From DASZGI01 sp035938995 (GTDB lineage Bacteria; Actinomycetota; Actinomycetes; Streptomycetales; Catenulisporaceae): a stretch of DNA of 64,000 nt. Location of the stretch: the NCBI RefSeq assembly GCF_035938995.1, contig NZ_DASZGI010000281.1, positions 1 to 64,000 on the forward strand, read 5' to 3'. This document shows positions 7,448-16,222 of the stretch, in pieces. Position 1 is the stretch's first letter; each line of letters opens with the position of its first letter. The notes below the pieces were generated by a model. It was not told where the DNA came from. It worked only from the letters and a program-made list of their open reading frames with translations, and made no database searches. Position numbers and translations under genes: made by a program.

Positions 7448-9064
7448 ATGCCGGAACCCCCGGAACCCGCCGCCGGCGCGGACAGCCCCGTGCTGGAGGC
7501 GGTGGGGCTCGGCAAGAGCTTCGCGGGCGTGCGCGCGCTGCGCGGCGTGGACTTCAGCCTGCGCTCGGGTGAGGTGCACGCGCTGGTCGGCGAGAACGGA
7601 GCGGGCAAGTCCACGCTGATCAAGGTGATCACCGGCGTGTACCGGCCCGACTCGGGCACGGTGCGGCTGTCGGGGGCGCCGCGCTCGTTCCGGAACCCGC
7701 TGGAGGCGCAGGCCGCCGGGATCTCGACGATCTACCAGGAGGTCAACCTCATCCCCCTGATGTCCGTCGCGCGCAACCTCTTCCTCGGCCGCGAGCCGCG
7801 CCGCTTCGGACTGGTCGATCTTCGGGCCATGAACCGCTTGGCGACGGAGACGCTTTCGCGGTATGGCGTGCGCGTGGACGTGACCCGTCCGCTGCACACG
7901 CTCGGGCTCGGCGCGCAGCAGATGGTCGCCCTCGCCCGGGCCGTGCAGCTCGAGTCGCGCGTCGTCATCATGGACGAGCCCACCTCCTCGCTCGAGCCGC
8001 GCGAGGTGAAAACGCTCTTCTCCGTCATCAGCGCCCTGCGTTCACAGGGCATCGCGGTGGTCTTCGTCAGCCACCGACTGGACGAACTGTACGAGATCTG
8101 CGACCGGGTCACCGTGCTGCGCGACGGCGCGGTGGTGCACACCGGGGAGCTGGCCGGATTCGGCCGGCTCGAGCTGATCTCCCTCATGCTCGGCCGCGAG
8201 CTGTCCGAGGTGCGCGCGGAGGGCGCGACCGCCTTCGACACGGCTGGCCACGCGGCGCACGGCGGCCAGCCCGCGCTGCGCGCCACCGGGCTCGAGATGC
8301 GGCACCGGCTGCACGGCGTCAGCCTGGACGTACACCCGGGCGAGGTCGTCGGCCTCGGCGGCTTGCTCGGCGCCGGGCGCAGCGAGACAGCCAAGGCGAT
8401 TATCGGCGCACTGCCCACCGACGGCGGAAGCGTCGAGGTCGACGGCAAGCGGCTGCACCAGCGCAGCCCGGCGTCCGCGATGCGCGCAGGCGTGGTGATG
8501 CTCGCCGAGGACCGCAAGGCGGAGGGGATCATCCCGAGCCTGTCGGTGCGCGAGAACATCGTGCTGGCTGCTCTGCCGCGGATGTCCCGCGCGGGTGTGG
8601 TCTCGGCGAAGAAGCAGGATGCCGTCGTCAAACTGTTCATGGACCGACTGCGCATCAAGGCATCCAGCCCCGAACAGCGGGTCAGCGACCTGTCCGGCGG
8701 CAACCAGCAGAAGGTGCTGCTGGCCCGCTGGCTGTGTATGAACCCGAAGGTGCTGCTGCTCGACGAGCCGACCCGCGGTATCGACGTGGGTGCCAAGGCC
8801 GAGGTGCAGGCGCTGATCGACGAGCTTGCCCGCGAGGGCCTGGCCGTGCTGCTGATCTCCTCCGAGCTGGAGGAACTGATCGAGGGCTCGGACCGGATCG
8901 TCGTGCTCAAGGAGGGCGCGGTGATCGGCCGGCTCGACGGCGACGAGGTCACGGAGGAACGGCTGATGCGGACCCTCGCTGCAGAGGCGCCGTCGGATGC
9001 CTCGGATAGCTCGGCAGTCGAGGCGCACGCGGAGCAGACCGGCGACGAGGAGCGCGAGCGATGA
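7448..9064 (+). CDS. Sugar ABC transporter ATPase with two nucleotide-binding domains, YtfR-like
   Basis: The product has 538 residues and two fused ABC domains, as in RbsA, AraG and YtfR. Domain 1 has a full Walker A (GENGAGKST, 48-56) and Walker B (VVIMDEPTSSLEP), but a degenerate signature (LGLGAQQMVALA). Domain 2 has a weak P-loop (GLLGAGRSE) but a good signature (LSGGNQQKVLLA) and LLLDEPTRGIDVG. This asymmetry is normal for the CUT2 class. The ATG follows a strong GGGAGGA. It ends overlapping the first permease by ATGA, so the two are translationally coupled. It acts at the inner face of the membrane to power import. Confidence 0.92.
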   Translation: MPEPPEPAAGADSPVLEAVGLGKSFAGVRALRGVDFSLRSGEVHALVGENGAGKSTLIKVITGVYRPDSGTVRLSGAPRSFRNPLEAQAAGISTIYQEVNLIPLMSVARNLFLGREPRRFGLVDLRAMNRLATETLSRYGVRVDVTRPLHTLGLGAQQMVALARAVQLESRVVIMDEPTSSLEPREVKTLFSVISALRSQGIAVVFVSHRLDELYEICDRVTVLRDGAVVHTGELAGFGRLELISLMLGRELSEVRAEGATAFDTAGHAAHGGQPALRATGLEMRHRLHGVSLDVHPGEVVGLGGLLGAGRSETAKAIIGALPTDGGSVEVDGKRLHQRSPASAMRAGVVMLAEDRKAEGIIPSLSVRENIVLAALPRMSRAGVVSAKKQDAVVKLFMDRLRIKASSPEQRVSDLSGGNQQKVLLARWLCMNPKVLLLDEPTRGIDVGAKAEVQALIDELAREGLAVLLISSELEELIEGSDRIVVLKEGAVIGRLDGDEVTEERLMRTLAAEAPSDASDSSAVEAHAEQTGDEERER

Positions 9065-10026
9065 GTTCGATCACGTGGGCACCCGAACGCGTCAGCCGCG
9101 ACCGGCTGCTGCGCTGGTTGCAGGACTACGGCGTCTACGGGGCCTTAGTCGTTTTGCTGGTCGTCGCGGTGGCTCTGAACACGAACTTCCTGTCGGCGTC
9201 CAACTGGCGGGTCCAGCTCTTCCAGCTCGCCCCGACCCTCCTGGTCGCACTCGGGATGGCGCTGGTCATCGGCACGGAGGGGATCGATCTGTCGGTCGGC
9301 GCGGTCATCGCGCTGGCGGCGGCGGCGATCCCGCTCTACATCGGCTACGGCCCCTGGGCGGCGATAGGCATCGCGCTGCTGCTCGGCGCTGCGTCCGGGA
9401 TCGTCGGCGGGTCGATGGTGGCCATTGCGGGCGTTCAGCCGATCGTGGCCACGCTGTCGCTGATGATCGGCGTGCGCGGCCTGGCGAACCTGATGAACGG
9501 CGACGTCGCCAAGCCGGTCGGTGACAGCACCCTGCTGGGCCTCGGCGAGAACACCGTGCTGGGCGTCCCGGTGATGGCGTGGATCGCGCTGGCCGCGGCC
9601 GCGGTCACCGGCCTGGTCATGCGGCTGACCACGTTCGGGCGGCAGCTGGTCGCGATCGGGGACAACCGCCCGGCCAGCCGGCTGGCCGGGCTTCCGGTAC
9701 GCAGGGTGCTGATCACGGTCTACGTCGTCTCCGGCGTGCTGTCCGCGCTCGCCGGCGTGCTGATCGTCGGGCACGGAGCGGAGGCCGACCCGGCGAATCA
9801 GGGCTTGAGCATGGAGTTGAACGCGATCACCGCGGTGGTGGTCGGCGGCACGCCGCTGACCGGCGGCCGGGTGCGAGTGCTCGGCACTGTCGCGGGCGCG
9901 CTGTTCATGCAGCTGATCACCGCGGTGCTGACGCAGCACAACGTGCACGAGTCCTACACCCAGATCGTGGAAGCGGCCATCATCTGCTTCGCCGTCTATG
10001 CATCGCGGGAGCGTGGCACCCGATGA
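9061..10026 (+). CDS. Sugar ABC transporter permease, YtfT-like
   Basis: The product has 321 residues and multiple hydrophobic helices of the RbsC/BPD_transp_2 family. The conserved loop GTEGIDLSVGAVIAL is followed by the C-terminal coupling segment (LAGLPVRRVLITVYV) and VVVGGTPLTGG. It overlaps the ATPase and the next permease by ATGA on each side. Residue 29 is encoded by a rare TTA codon (9145-9147); in Streptomyces such codons need the bldA tRNA, so expression could be tied to development if this organism uses that system. Having two unlike permeases suggests a heterodimeric channel, as in YtfT-YjfF. Confidence 0.9.
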   Translation: MSSITWAPERVSRDRLLRWLQDYGVYGALVVLLVVAVALNTNFLSASNWRVQLFQLAPTLLVALGMALVIGTEGIDLSVGAVIALAAAAIPLYIGYGPWAAIGIALLLGAASGIVGGSMVAIAGVQPIVATLSLMIGVRGLANLMNGDVAKPVGDSTLLGLGENTVLGVPVMAWIALAAAAVTGLVMRLTTFGRQLVAIGDNRPASRLAGLPVRRVLITVYVVSGVLSALAGVLIVGHGAEADPANQGLSMELNAITAVVVGGTPLTGGRVRVLGTVAGALFMQLITAVLTQHNVHESYTQIVEAAIICFAVYASRERGTR

Positions 10027-11042
10027 GCAGCAGCACCTTGAACCGAACGCTGCCACCGGGTCCCGCGGCGCAGCCGGCCGAGTCGGCGCAGGCGCCCACC
10101 CTGCGCGAGCGGATCTCGTACCAGGTGCAGCGGCGCGGCGCACTCGCCGTGCTGGTCCTGGTCGCGGCGCTCGCCTCGGCGCTCTCGCCGACCTTCCCCA
10201 CCTGGTCGAACATCAGCAGCATCCTGGGAAACAACGCCTTCGTCTGGCTGCTCGCGCTCGCCATGACGTTCGTGATCACCACCGGCGGCATCGACCTGTC
10301 GGTCGGCTCGCTCTACGCGCTCGGCGGAGTGCTCGCCGCCCGCGGCGCGCAGACCGGCGCCTGGGCGGCGGTCCTGCTGCCGCTCGTGGTGTGCGCGGCC
10401 TGGGGCGCGGTCCAAGGCCTGTTGGTGGCCAAGGCGCGGATGGCGCCGTTCATCGTCACGCTGGCCGGACTGCTCGGCGCGCGCGGCCTGCTGCAGGCGA
10501 TCACGAATGAGGGCTCGACGACATACCTGGTACCGCAGGGCTCGTGGTTCCGCGACCTCGGTCAGGGCACGTGGACGCCCGTGCTGATCGTCACGGCGCT
10601 CTTCGTCCTCGGCTGGCTCCTGCTGGAGCGCACCCGCTTCGGGGCCTCGCTCACCGCCATCGGCGGCAACGAGACCGCGTCCAGGCTGCTGGGCTTGCCG
10701 GTCGACCGGGCGAAGGTGCTGGTCTACCTGCTGTCCGGGACACTGGCGGGAATGGCCGGCGCGCTGGGCGGCTCGCGCCTCGGCTCCGGGGTGACCACGA
10801 TCGGCCTCGGCTACGAACTGACCGCCATCGCCTCCGTGGTGATCGGCGGCACTCTGCTGACCGGCGGCTTCGGCTCGGTCGGCGGCACCGTCTGCGGCGT
10901 GCTGCTGCTCGCGGTGATCCACAACCTGATCGACCACTACTTCTCGCAGTACGGCTCCGCGTTCACCGACGCGGTCAACGGCGGCTTCCTCGCCGCCGTG
11001 GTCCTGCTGCAGACCGCGCTCAGCCGAATGCGCCGACTCTGA
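10023..11042 (+). CDS. Sugar ABC transporter permease, YjfF-like
   Basis: The product has 339 residues and is a second RbsC-family permease. It carries TTGGIDLSVGSLYALGG, the coupling segment LLGLPVDRAKVLVYLLSG and VVIGGTLLTGGFGS. I chose the ATG that overlaps the previous stop (ATGA) because residues further upstream in the same frame are a shadow of the first permease. A cytoplasmic tail of about 40 residues precedes helix 1. It ends 25 bp from the convergent lacI-like gene, and no hairpin was recognised in that gap. Confidence 0.9.
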   Translation: MSSSTLNRTLPPGPAAQPAESAQAPTLRERISYQVQRRGALAVLVLVAALASALSPTFPTWSNISSILGNNAFVWLLALAMTFVITTGGIDLSVGSLYALGGVLAARGAQTGAWAAVLLPLVVCAAWGAVQGLLVAKARMAPFIVTLAGLLGARGLLQAITNEGSTTYLVPQGSWFRDLGQGTWTPVLIVTALFVLGWLLLERTRFGASLTAIGGNETASRLLGLPVDRAKVLVYLLSGTLAGMAGALGGSRLGSGVTTIGLGYELTAIASVVIGGTLLTGGFGSVGGTVCGVLLLAVIHNLIDHYFSQYGSAFTDAVNGGFLAAVVLLQTALSRMRRL

Positions 11043-11066
11043 CTCGGGGCGGGAGCGCGGACGCCG

Positions 11067-12107
11067 TCACCGGCGGCGGCTGCTCTCCCGCACCACCAGC
11101 CGATAGCCCGGCTGGATGAGCCGACCGGCCTCCTCATAGCCGTCATTGATCCGCCTGAGCAGCGCGCCGACCGCCTCCTCCGCGATCTTGGTCTTGTCCG
11201 GGGCGATCGTGGTGAGCGAGGGGATGGCGTACTCCGCCTCTTCCACGTCGTCGAAGCCGACGAGCGCGATGTCGTCGGGCACGCGCAACCCGGCGTCGTA
11301 GATCGCCCGCATCGCGCCGAGCGCCATCATGTCGTTGAAGCAGAACACCGCGTCCGGCAGCTGCGGAAGCTTGAGCAGCCGGCGCATCGCCTCCGCGCCG
11401 TCGGGGCGGCGGTAGGACCGCACCGGAGGGAAGAGCGCTTGATCCACCAGCAGCCCGGCGTCGCGCAGCGCCTCGGTGTATCCGAGCAGCCTCTGCTGCG
11501 CAGTCGCGCGCGGCGAAGGGTCCTGCCAGCCGATCGCCCCGATCCGGCGGTAGCCCCCGTCGATCAGGTGCCGCGTCACGTCGCGGGCCGCGGCGACGTT
11601 GTCGATGTGGACGTGGTCGCACACCAGCCCGTAGTCCGCTTCGCCGAGCAGCACCAGCGGGACGCTGCGGTCGCGCGAGGCCAGCTCGTTCTGGTCGAGG
11701 CTCAGCGGGCTGAGGATCACCCCGTCGATCATCGGGTCGCCGAGGCCGGAGGCGATGCGCAGCTCCGCGGCCGCGTCGCCGGCGGTGTCGTCCATCAGGA
11801 CGGTGCAGCCGTGCCGCCGGGCCGCGGCGATGACCTCGACGGCCAGCTCGGCGAAATAGGGGTTCGGCATCTCCGGGAACGCGAGGGCCAGTACGCCGCT
11901 GCGGCCGGTGCGCAGCCGGCGCGCCATCATGTTCGGGTGGTAGCCGAGCGCGTCGATGGCCTGCTGCACGCGTCGGCGGGTCTCGTCGGCCACCCTCGCG
12001 GTACCGTTGACCACGTTCGACACGGTCTTGACGGAGACCCCCGCGGCTACCGCCACGTCTCGCAGGCGCGCGGCGCCCGGACGCGCCAGTGCCCGATCGG
12101 CGCTCAC
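11067..12107 (-). CDS. LacI-family transcriptional regulator of the adjacent sugar operon
   Basis: The product has about 346 residues from the GTG chosen here. The frame stays open to an ATG at 12317, but the extension is Arg/His-rich and unlike the family. The LacI helix-turn-helix is RLRDVAVAAGVSVKTVSNVV with NGTARV after it, then the hinge ALGYHPNMMARRL. The C-terminal periplasmic-binding-like sensor ends in DDIALVGFDDVEEAEYAIPS. It is convergent with the CUT2 operon. Its own upstream region carries the same operator-like sequence as the operon's, which suggests autoregulation and control of the transporter, with a sugar as inducer. Confidence 0.9.
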   Translation of the reverse strand: MSADRALARPGAARLRDVAVAAGVSVKTVSNVVNGTARVADETRRRVQQAIDALGYHPNMMARRLRTGRSGVLALAFPEMPNPYFAELAVEVIAAARRHGCTVLMDDTAGDAAAELRIASGLGDPMIDGVILSPLSLDQNELASRDRSVPLVLLGEADYGLVCDHVHIDNVAAARDVTRHLIDGGYRRIGAIGWQDPSPRATAQQRLLGYTEALRDAGLLVDQALFPPVRSYRRPDGAEAMRRLLKLPQLPDAVFCFNDMMALGAMRAIYDAGLRVPDDIALVGFDDVEEAEYAIPSLTTIAPDKTKIAEEAVGALLRRINDGYEEAGRLIQPGYRLVVRESSRRR

Positions 12108-12313
12108 ACGCGCCCCGTCCGCGCAGTGCGGGCGGGGGCGGACGGCGTCGCAGAACGTGCCGCGGAGCGGTGGGCCGTCCGAGCGCCGTTTCCTGAGGTC
12201 ATCACGCCTGTGCTCCGTCCGATCCGTCTCCGCGAGGAGGTCGTGGCTGTGCGGTGACCCGCGGGCCTCGCTGTCCCGATTATCGGCCATACGCGGGCTT
12301 TGCGCACAGGAAA

Positions 12314-12353
12314 ACATCCGATCACCGCTACTCGGATTACAACGTTAGAATAC
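12314..12353 (-). promoter_or_regulatory. Operator and promoter of the lacI-family gene
   Basis: TTACAACGTTAGAATAC (12337-12353) has a central AACGTT palindrome and matches the operator-like site of the sugar ABC operon. On the minus strand its first bases form a -35-like TTGTAA, followed 17 bp later by GGATGT (12314-12319). A weaker related sequence, TTACATCGATTACC, lies at 12431-12444. I saw no gene in the rest of 12354-12569. Confidence 0.5.
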
Positions 12354-12569
12354 CCGGTCCGCTGGCTTCCGCGCCAATGTTGTGCTGGTTGCGAAGGACT
12401 ATTTGGCGTGTGCTGGCCGGATTGCCTGCTTTACATCGATTACCGAGCGACAGGCTTCGCGCCCGCAGTGGTCAACCGGCGGATATGAGCAGTGCTGCCT
12501 ACGGTACTGCGCCAGGATCGCCGACCCGCACCCGGCCGGTTCGCTATCCGACCCGACGACTAACGCATC

Positions 12570-12603
12570 GGCGCCTGCACCCGACGAATCGGGTGCAGGC
12601 GCC
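12570..12603 (-). terminator. Perfect 15-bp hairpin after the beta-helix enzyme gene
   Basis: Arms 12570-12584 and 12589-12603 pair perfectly over 15 bp around a CGAA loop. The hairpin lies 75 bases beyond the stop of the beta-helix gene. Confidence 0.8.
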
Positions 12604-12677
12604 TGCGCTGTCTCGTTGATCTCTTGCTGGCGCCAGTCGGCGGGTGCCGGTGCGGAACCGCTGACAGGCGGGATGGG

Positions 12678-15600
12678 TTACGGGTAACTGGTCAGGTCGT
12701 TAGCCGAGGTGTTGGTCGGTGTCGGACCGCCCACACCGTTGATGATGTTCTCGATCGCGCCGGCGTTGGTGATCGACACGGTCACCAGGTCGTGCCAGTT
12801 GGCGCCTGAGGCGGACGAGGTGAACGCGTTGTCGGAGACCACGCTGTTGTTCGTGCTGAAGAAGCAGTACACGCCGAGGCCGTAGCCCTGGAAGCCCGTG
12901 GCCGAGCCGGACACGGCGAACGACGGGTAGCCGCGCGCCGAGCCGTCCATCCACGCGCTCTGATTCGGCGGGTCGTACGGCATTTCGCTCTGGTAGAAGT
13001 AGTCCTTTCCACCGCTGCCGTTCCACTGCACCTGGACCTGCTGGTAGTGCTCCACCGCCAGGCCGTACATGGCGACGTTGGCGCCGTTGACCACCAGACC
13101 GTTGGCGGCTGTGTTGGTGTTCCAGCCGACCGTTCCGCCATTACCGTGGTCCGCTCGCCACAGCCACAGGTCGTCGCCGATCACGTTGTTGCTGTTGACC
13201 ACGAGGGTCTGGTTGGCGCTGCCGACCGTCGCGCCGCCGATCCGGGCGAACACGTCAGAGAGCACGGTCGGGTCGGAGGCGTGGCTCGCGCTCGACCCGG
13301 GCGGGCCGATCTGCACGAGCACCTGCGAGTTGGTCGTGCCGGCGTCGAAGATCAGCCCGCCGATCCGGATGCCGTTGACGTCCGCGGTGGACAGGATCGT
13401 GTTGCCGCCGTTGGACACCAGCGTGGCCAGGCCGAGACCGAGCACCACGGTGTCCGGGTTGGTCACGTTGATGGTGCCGTTGATCTGGTAGATGCCCGGG
13501 GTGAACAGGAGGTTCTGTCCAGCCGCGAGCGCGGCGTTGATCTGCGCCACGGTGTTGCTCGGGTTGGCGATGAAGAAGGAGCTGATCGGCAGCGAGCTGC
13601 CGGGGGTGTTGCCGTTGCTCCAGCTGGCGCCCTGCCGGTTGGCCTGGTTGCCGGGCACGAACACGTTCCAGTTGCCGGAGGAGTCGACGTAGAGGTAGGG
13701 CTTCTCCGAGATGTTGGGCGTGGTGTTGACGGTGGTGAACGGCGGATTCGGGAAGCTCTGGCCGGGCACGCCGGTGGAACCGGTGAACACCATGTTCCAG
13801 TTCGAACCCGTCCAGGAGCCGAACTGGTCGTTGCGCAGCATGTACTGCTGCTGGCTGCCGGAGCTGACCTGGCCGGTGACCACCGAGTCGCCGACGAAGC
13901 CGCCCGACGAGTAACCGTTGAGCGACAGCGCCAGCGAACCGTTGATGTCCATCCGCCGCAGCGGAGTGGCCTGCGAGGTCGCCCACACGGTGTTGCCGGA
14001 GGACGGCGAGTCGGTCAGGTTCTCCGCGTCGCGCCAGAAGTTGATGGTCGCGTTGCCGCCGTTCCAGTTGGCGTCCGCGTGCACGCCGCCGCCGGTGATC
14101 GTGGTCTGCGTCGGGGACTGCCCGAGCCCGAGCACCTGGGTGTAGAAGCCGACCGGGACGTCCACGTTGTACGATCCGGGCTTGAACAGCATGGCGTAGC
14201 GTCCGGTGCCCATCTCGCTGCTCTGCTGGCTGTTGAAGACCGAGTTGATGTCGTTCTGGATCGTCGCGCTCGACATCGACGGGTCGAAGACGTACACGTT
14301 CGGACCGAAGTTCGGCGTACCGCCGCAGCTGTTTCCGCAGCCGCCGCTCGGCACCACGAGGCTGAACGCCTGGGCGGCGGTGCCGTTGCAGGTGTACTGC
14401 TCAAGCTGCACGCCGCTCGTCGTCGAAGCGCCGGGAGTGTCGATGCACAGACCGGAGTTGTCGGCCACGAAGGTGTAGTTGCCGTTGGACTGCTGGTTGG
14501 CCGCGAACAGCTCGTTGGTGTTGCTGGTGCCGCCGTAGGCCCACATCTGCAGCAGGGCCCCGCTGGCGGTGGCCGTCACTCCTCCGGTGATGTTCCATGC
14601 CTCGCCGGCGCCCTGAGCGTTCTGGTTGAGCACCTCGTATTCGCCGGTTGCCACCGGGACGAACTGCCACAGCTGGCTCGAGGCCCCGGTGCAGGAGAGC
14701 TGCTCTACGGCGGTGCCGCTCGCCGTGCCGCCGTTCGCGGCGCTGGCGCACAGGCCCGAGTTCTGGTTCACCACTTCATACCAGGCCGACGTGTTGATCC
14801 CGGCCGAACCGAAGGACAGGTAGTTGATGTTCCAGCCGCCGTTGTCCTGGTTCAGGGTCAGCGTTTGTGTTCCGGCCGGGAGGGTGACGCTGGCGGTGAC
14901 TGTCGTCCAGGTCTGCCATCCGCCGGTCGCCGGGACGTTGATGTTGCCGGACAGGTTGGTGCCGGAACTGTTGGCGATGTGCAGGCCGTCCGTCACGCCG
15001 TTGGGTGAGGCCAGGCGCACGCCGAGCGAATAAGTGCCCGCAGAAGCCACGTTGACGGTGTACTTGAACCACTGACCGGCCGCGGTCCAGCCCACGTCAT
15101 CGCCGCCGCCGGTGTCCGTGGTGGCCTCAAGATCCACCCCGTCCGGCCGGTAGCTGTTGGCCGAGCCGTTGGTGGACGTGACGTTGTAGGCGACTCCCTG
15201 GCCGCCGGTGTCATAGTTCTCGGCCTGCACCGTGCCGGGCACCGGAGCGGCCGTCCCGTTGAAGGGGCCCTCGTTGCTGCCGTTGCTGGCAAAGGTCAGG
15301 TAGTTGATGTTCCAGCCGCCGTTGTCCTGGTTCAGGGTCAGCGTTTGTGTTCCGGCCGGGAGGGTGACGCTGGCGGTGACTGTCGTCCAGGTCTGCCATC
15401 CGCCGGTCGCCGGGACGTTGATGCTGCCCGAGAGGTTGGTGCCCGAGCTGTTGGCGATGTGCAAGCCGTCCGTCACGCCGTTGGGCGAGGCGAGCCTGAC
15501 GCTCACCGTGTACGACCCGGCCGACGCGGCGTTGACGGTATAGTTGAACCACTGTCCGGCCGCGGTCCATCCGACGTCATAGCCGCCGCCGGTGTCTGTG

Positions 15601-15899
15601 GTGGCTTCCAGGTCGACGCCGTCGGAGCGGTAGTTGTTGCCCGAGCCGTTCACGGTCGCGACGTTGTAGGCGACTCCCTGGCCGCCGGTATCGTAATTCT
15701 CGGCCTGCACTGTGCCGGGCACTGCGGCAGCCGTCCCGCCATAGGGAGAGCCGGTGGCGGCGTGGGCGACGGTGGGACCGCCGATCAGTGCCAAGGCGGA
15801 AACGACCGCCAAGGCTATGGTCGCGCGTCCCGCGCTGCTGGCCCGACGCGGTCTCGCGTGTCCAGGCGCGAGGATTCGCGCGATACGGAAGTGTCTCAT
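12678..15899 (-). CDS. Large secreted CBM6-CBM6-CBM13 protein with right-handed beta-helix catalytic domain
   Basis: The product has about 1073 residues from the ATG used here, which has GGAG at a good distance; an ATG five codons upstream is an alternative. Order: signal peptide to about 47 (VAHAA), CBM6 (50-200), a second CBM6 (210-360), a ricin-type CBM13 (370-515), a short CGNSCGG linker, then about 550 residues of beta-helix starting NVYVFDPSMS. The last part resembles an actinomycete family often labelled 'adenylyl cyclase', a label no feature here supports. Multiple binding modules and export indicate a polysaccharide-active enzyme, perhaps related to beta-helix glucanases such as GH55 or GH87; the family is not settled. 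The two CBM6 copies are nearly identical. Confidence 0.75.
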   Translation of the reverse strand: MRHFRIARILAPGHARPRRASSAGRATIALAVVSALALIGGPTVAHAATGSPYGGTAAAVPGTVQAENYDTGGQGVAYNVATVNGSGNNYRSDGVDLEATTDTGGGYDVGWTAAGQWFNYTVNAASAGSYTVSVRLASPNGVTDGLHIANSSGTNLSGSINVPATGGWQTWTTVTASVTLPAGTQTLTLNQDNGGWNINYLTFASNGSNEGPFNGTAAPVPGTVQAENYDTGGQGVAYNVTSTNGSANSYRPDGVDLEATTDTGGGDDVGWTAAGQWFKYTVNVASAGTYSLGVRLASPNGVTDGLHIANSSGTNLSGNINVPATGGWQTWTTVTASVTLPAGTQTLTLNQDNGGWNINYLSFGSAGINTSAWYEVVNQNSGLCASAANGGTASGTAVEQLSCTGASSQLWQFVPVATGEYEVLNQNAQGAGEAWNITGGVTATASGALLQMWAYGGTSNTNELFAANQQSNGNYTFVADNSGLCIDTPGASTTSGVQLEQYTCNGTAAQAFSLVVPSGGCGNSCGGTPNFGPNVYVFDPSMSSATIQNDINSVFNSQQSSEMGTGRYAMLFKPGSYNVDVPVGFYTQVLGLGQSPTQTTITGGGVHADANWNGGNATINFWRDAENLTDSPSSGNTVWATSQATPLRRMDINGSLALSLNGYSSGGFVGDSVVTGQVSSGSQQQYMLRNDQFGSWTGSNWNMVFTGSTGVPGQSFPNPPFTTVNTTPNISEKPYLYVDSSGNWNVFVPGNQANRQGASWSNGNTPGSSLPISSFFIANPSNTVAQINAALAAGQNLLFTPGIYQINGTINVTNPDTVVLGLGLATLVSNGGNTILSTADVNGIRIGGLIFDAGTTNSQVLVQIGPPGSSASHASDPTVLSDVFARIGGATVGSANQTLVVNSNNVIGDDLWLWRADHGNGGTVGWNTNTAANGLVVNGANVAMYGLAVEHYQQVQVQWNGSGGKDYFYQSEMPYDPPNQSAWMDGSARGYPSFAVSGSATGFQGYGLGVYCFFSTNNSVVSDNAFTSSASGANWHDLVTVSITNAGAIENIINGVGGPTPTNTSANDLTSYP
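14821..15720 (-). repeat. 480-bp tandem duplication of a CBM6 module
   Basis: The two CBM6 coding blocks repeat with a period of 480 bp (160 codons). The bases from 14821 and from 15301 are identical for more than 110 positions, and longer stretches are nearly so. This suggests recent duplication or conversion. Confidence 0.85.
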
Positions 15900-15917
15900 C
15901 TTCTCCTGCCTCATACC

Positions 15918-15931
15918 GGACTACGTTGTCC
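15918..15931. promoter_or_regulatory. LacI-type operator candidate upstream of the beta-helix gene
   Basis: GGACTACGTTGTCC is palindromic at 12 of 14 positions with a central CG, 19 bp before the start codon. On the minus strand it contains ACAACGT, as in the lacI operator at 12337. The link to that regulator is a guess. Confidence 0.35.
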
Positions 15932-16222
15932 TTCGACTTCTGGAGCAGTCTGAGTTCCGCGGCGCGGGATCACCGGATCCGCGTCGGGGGGAAAGCCGTG
16001 GAGCATCGGGCATCGGCCGCGCCCCGGCCGGCCCGCAACCGCTGCGCCAAGCGGCTGGAGAACTGCGGTGAGCGCCCCGCATAGTGCGGTGAGCTGGACA
16101 GCAGCACTTAATTCAAGATGTGATTTAACGCGCGATTCATTGGCGCGTCAAGAGATTGGGGGCTCGAACATGTGATGTTTGGCCGCGTGCGTTTTTGCGC
16201 AATGTCGGGGTTTCGGCTTCGG
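15932..16222. other. Intergenic region between the beta-helix gene and the second sugar operon
   Basis: No gene was recognised. The region must hold the promoter of the beta-helix gene and the end of the six-gene minus-strand operon. No strong hairpin was found. Confidence 0.4.

Noticed and set aside
12108..12317. N-terminal extension of the first LacI regulator to an upstream ATG
   Set aside because: The 70 extra residues are Arg/His/Asp-rich and precede the normal LacI start; the extension would also begin only 20 bp from the operator.
12678..14330. Adenylyl cyclase annotation for the beta-helix domain
   Set aside because: The family is often so labelled, but no cyclase motif is visible; it has secretion and carbohydrate-binding modules instead.
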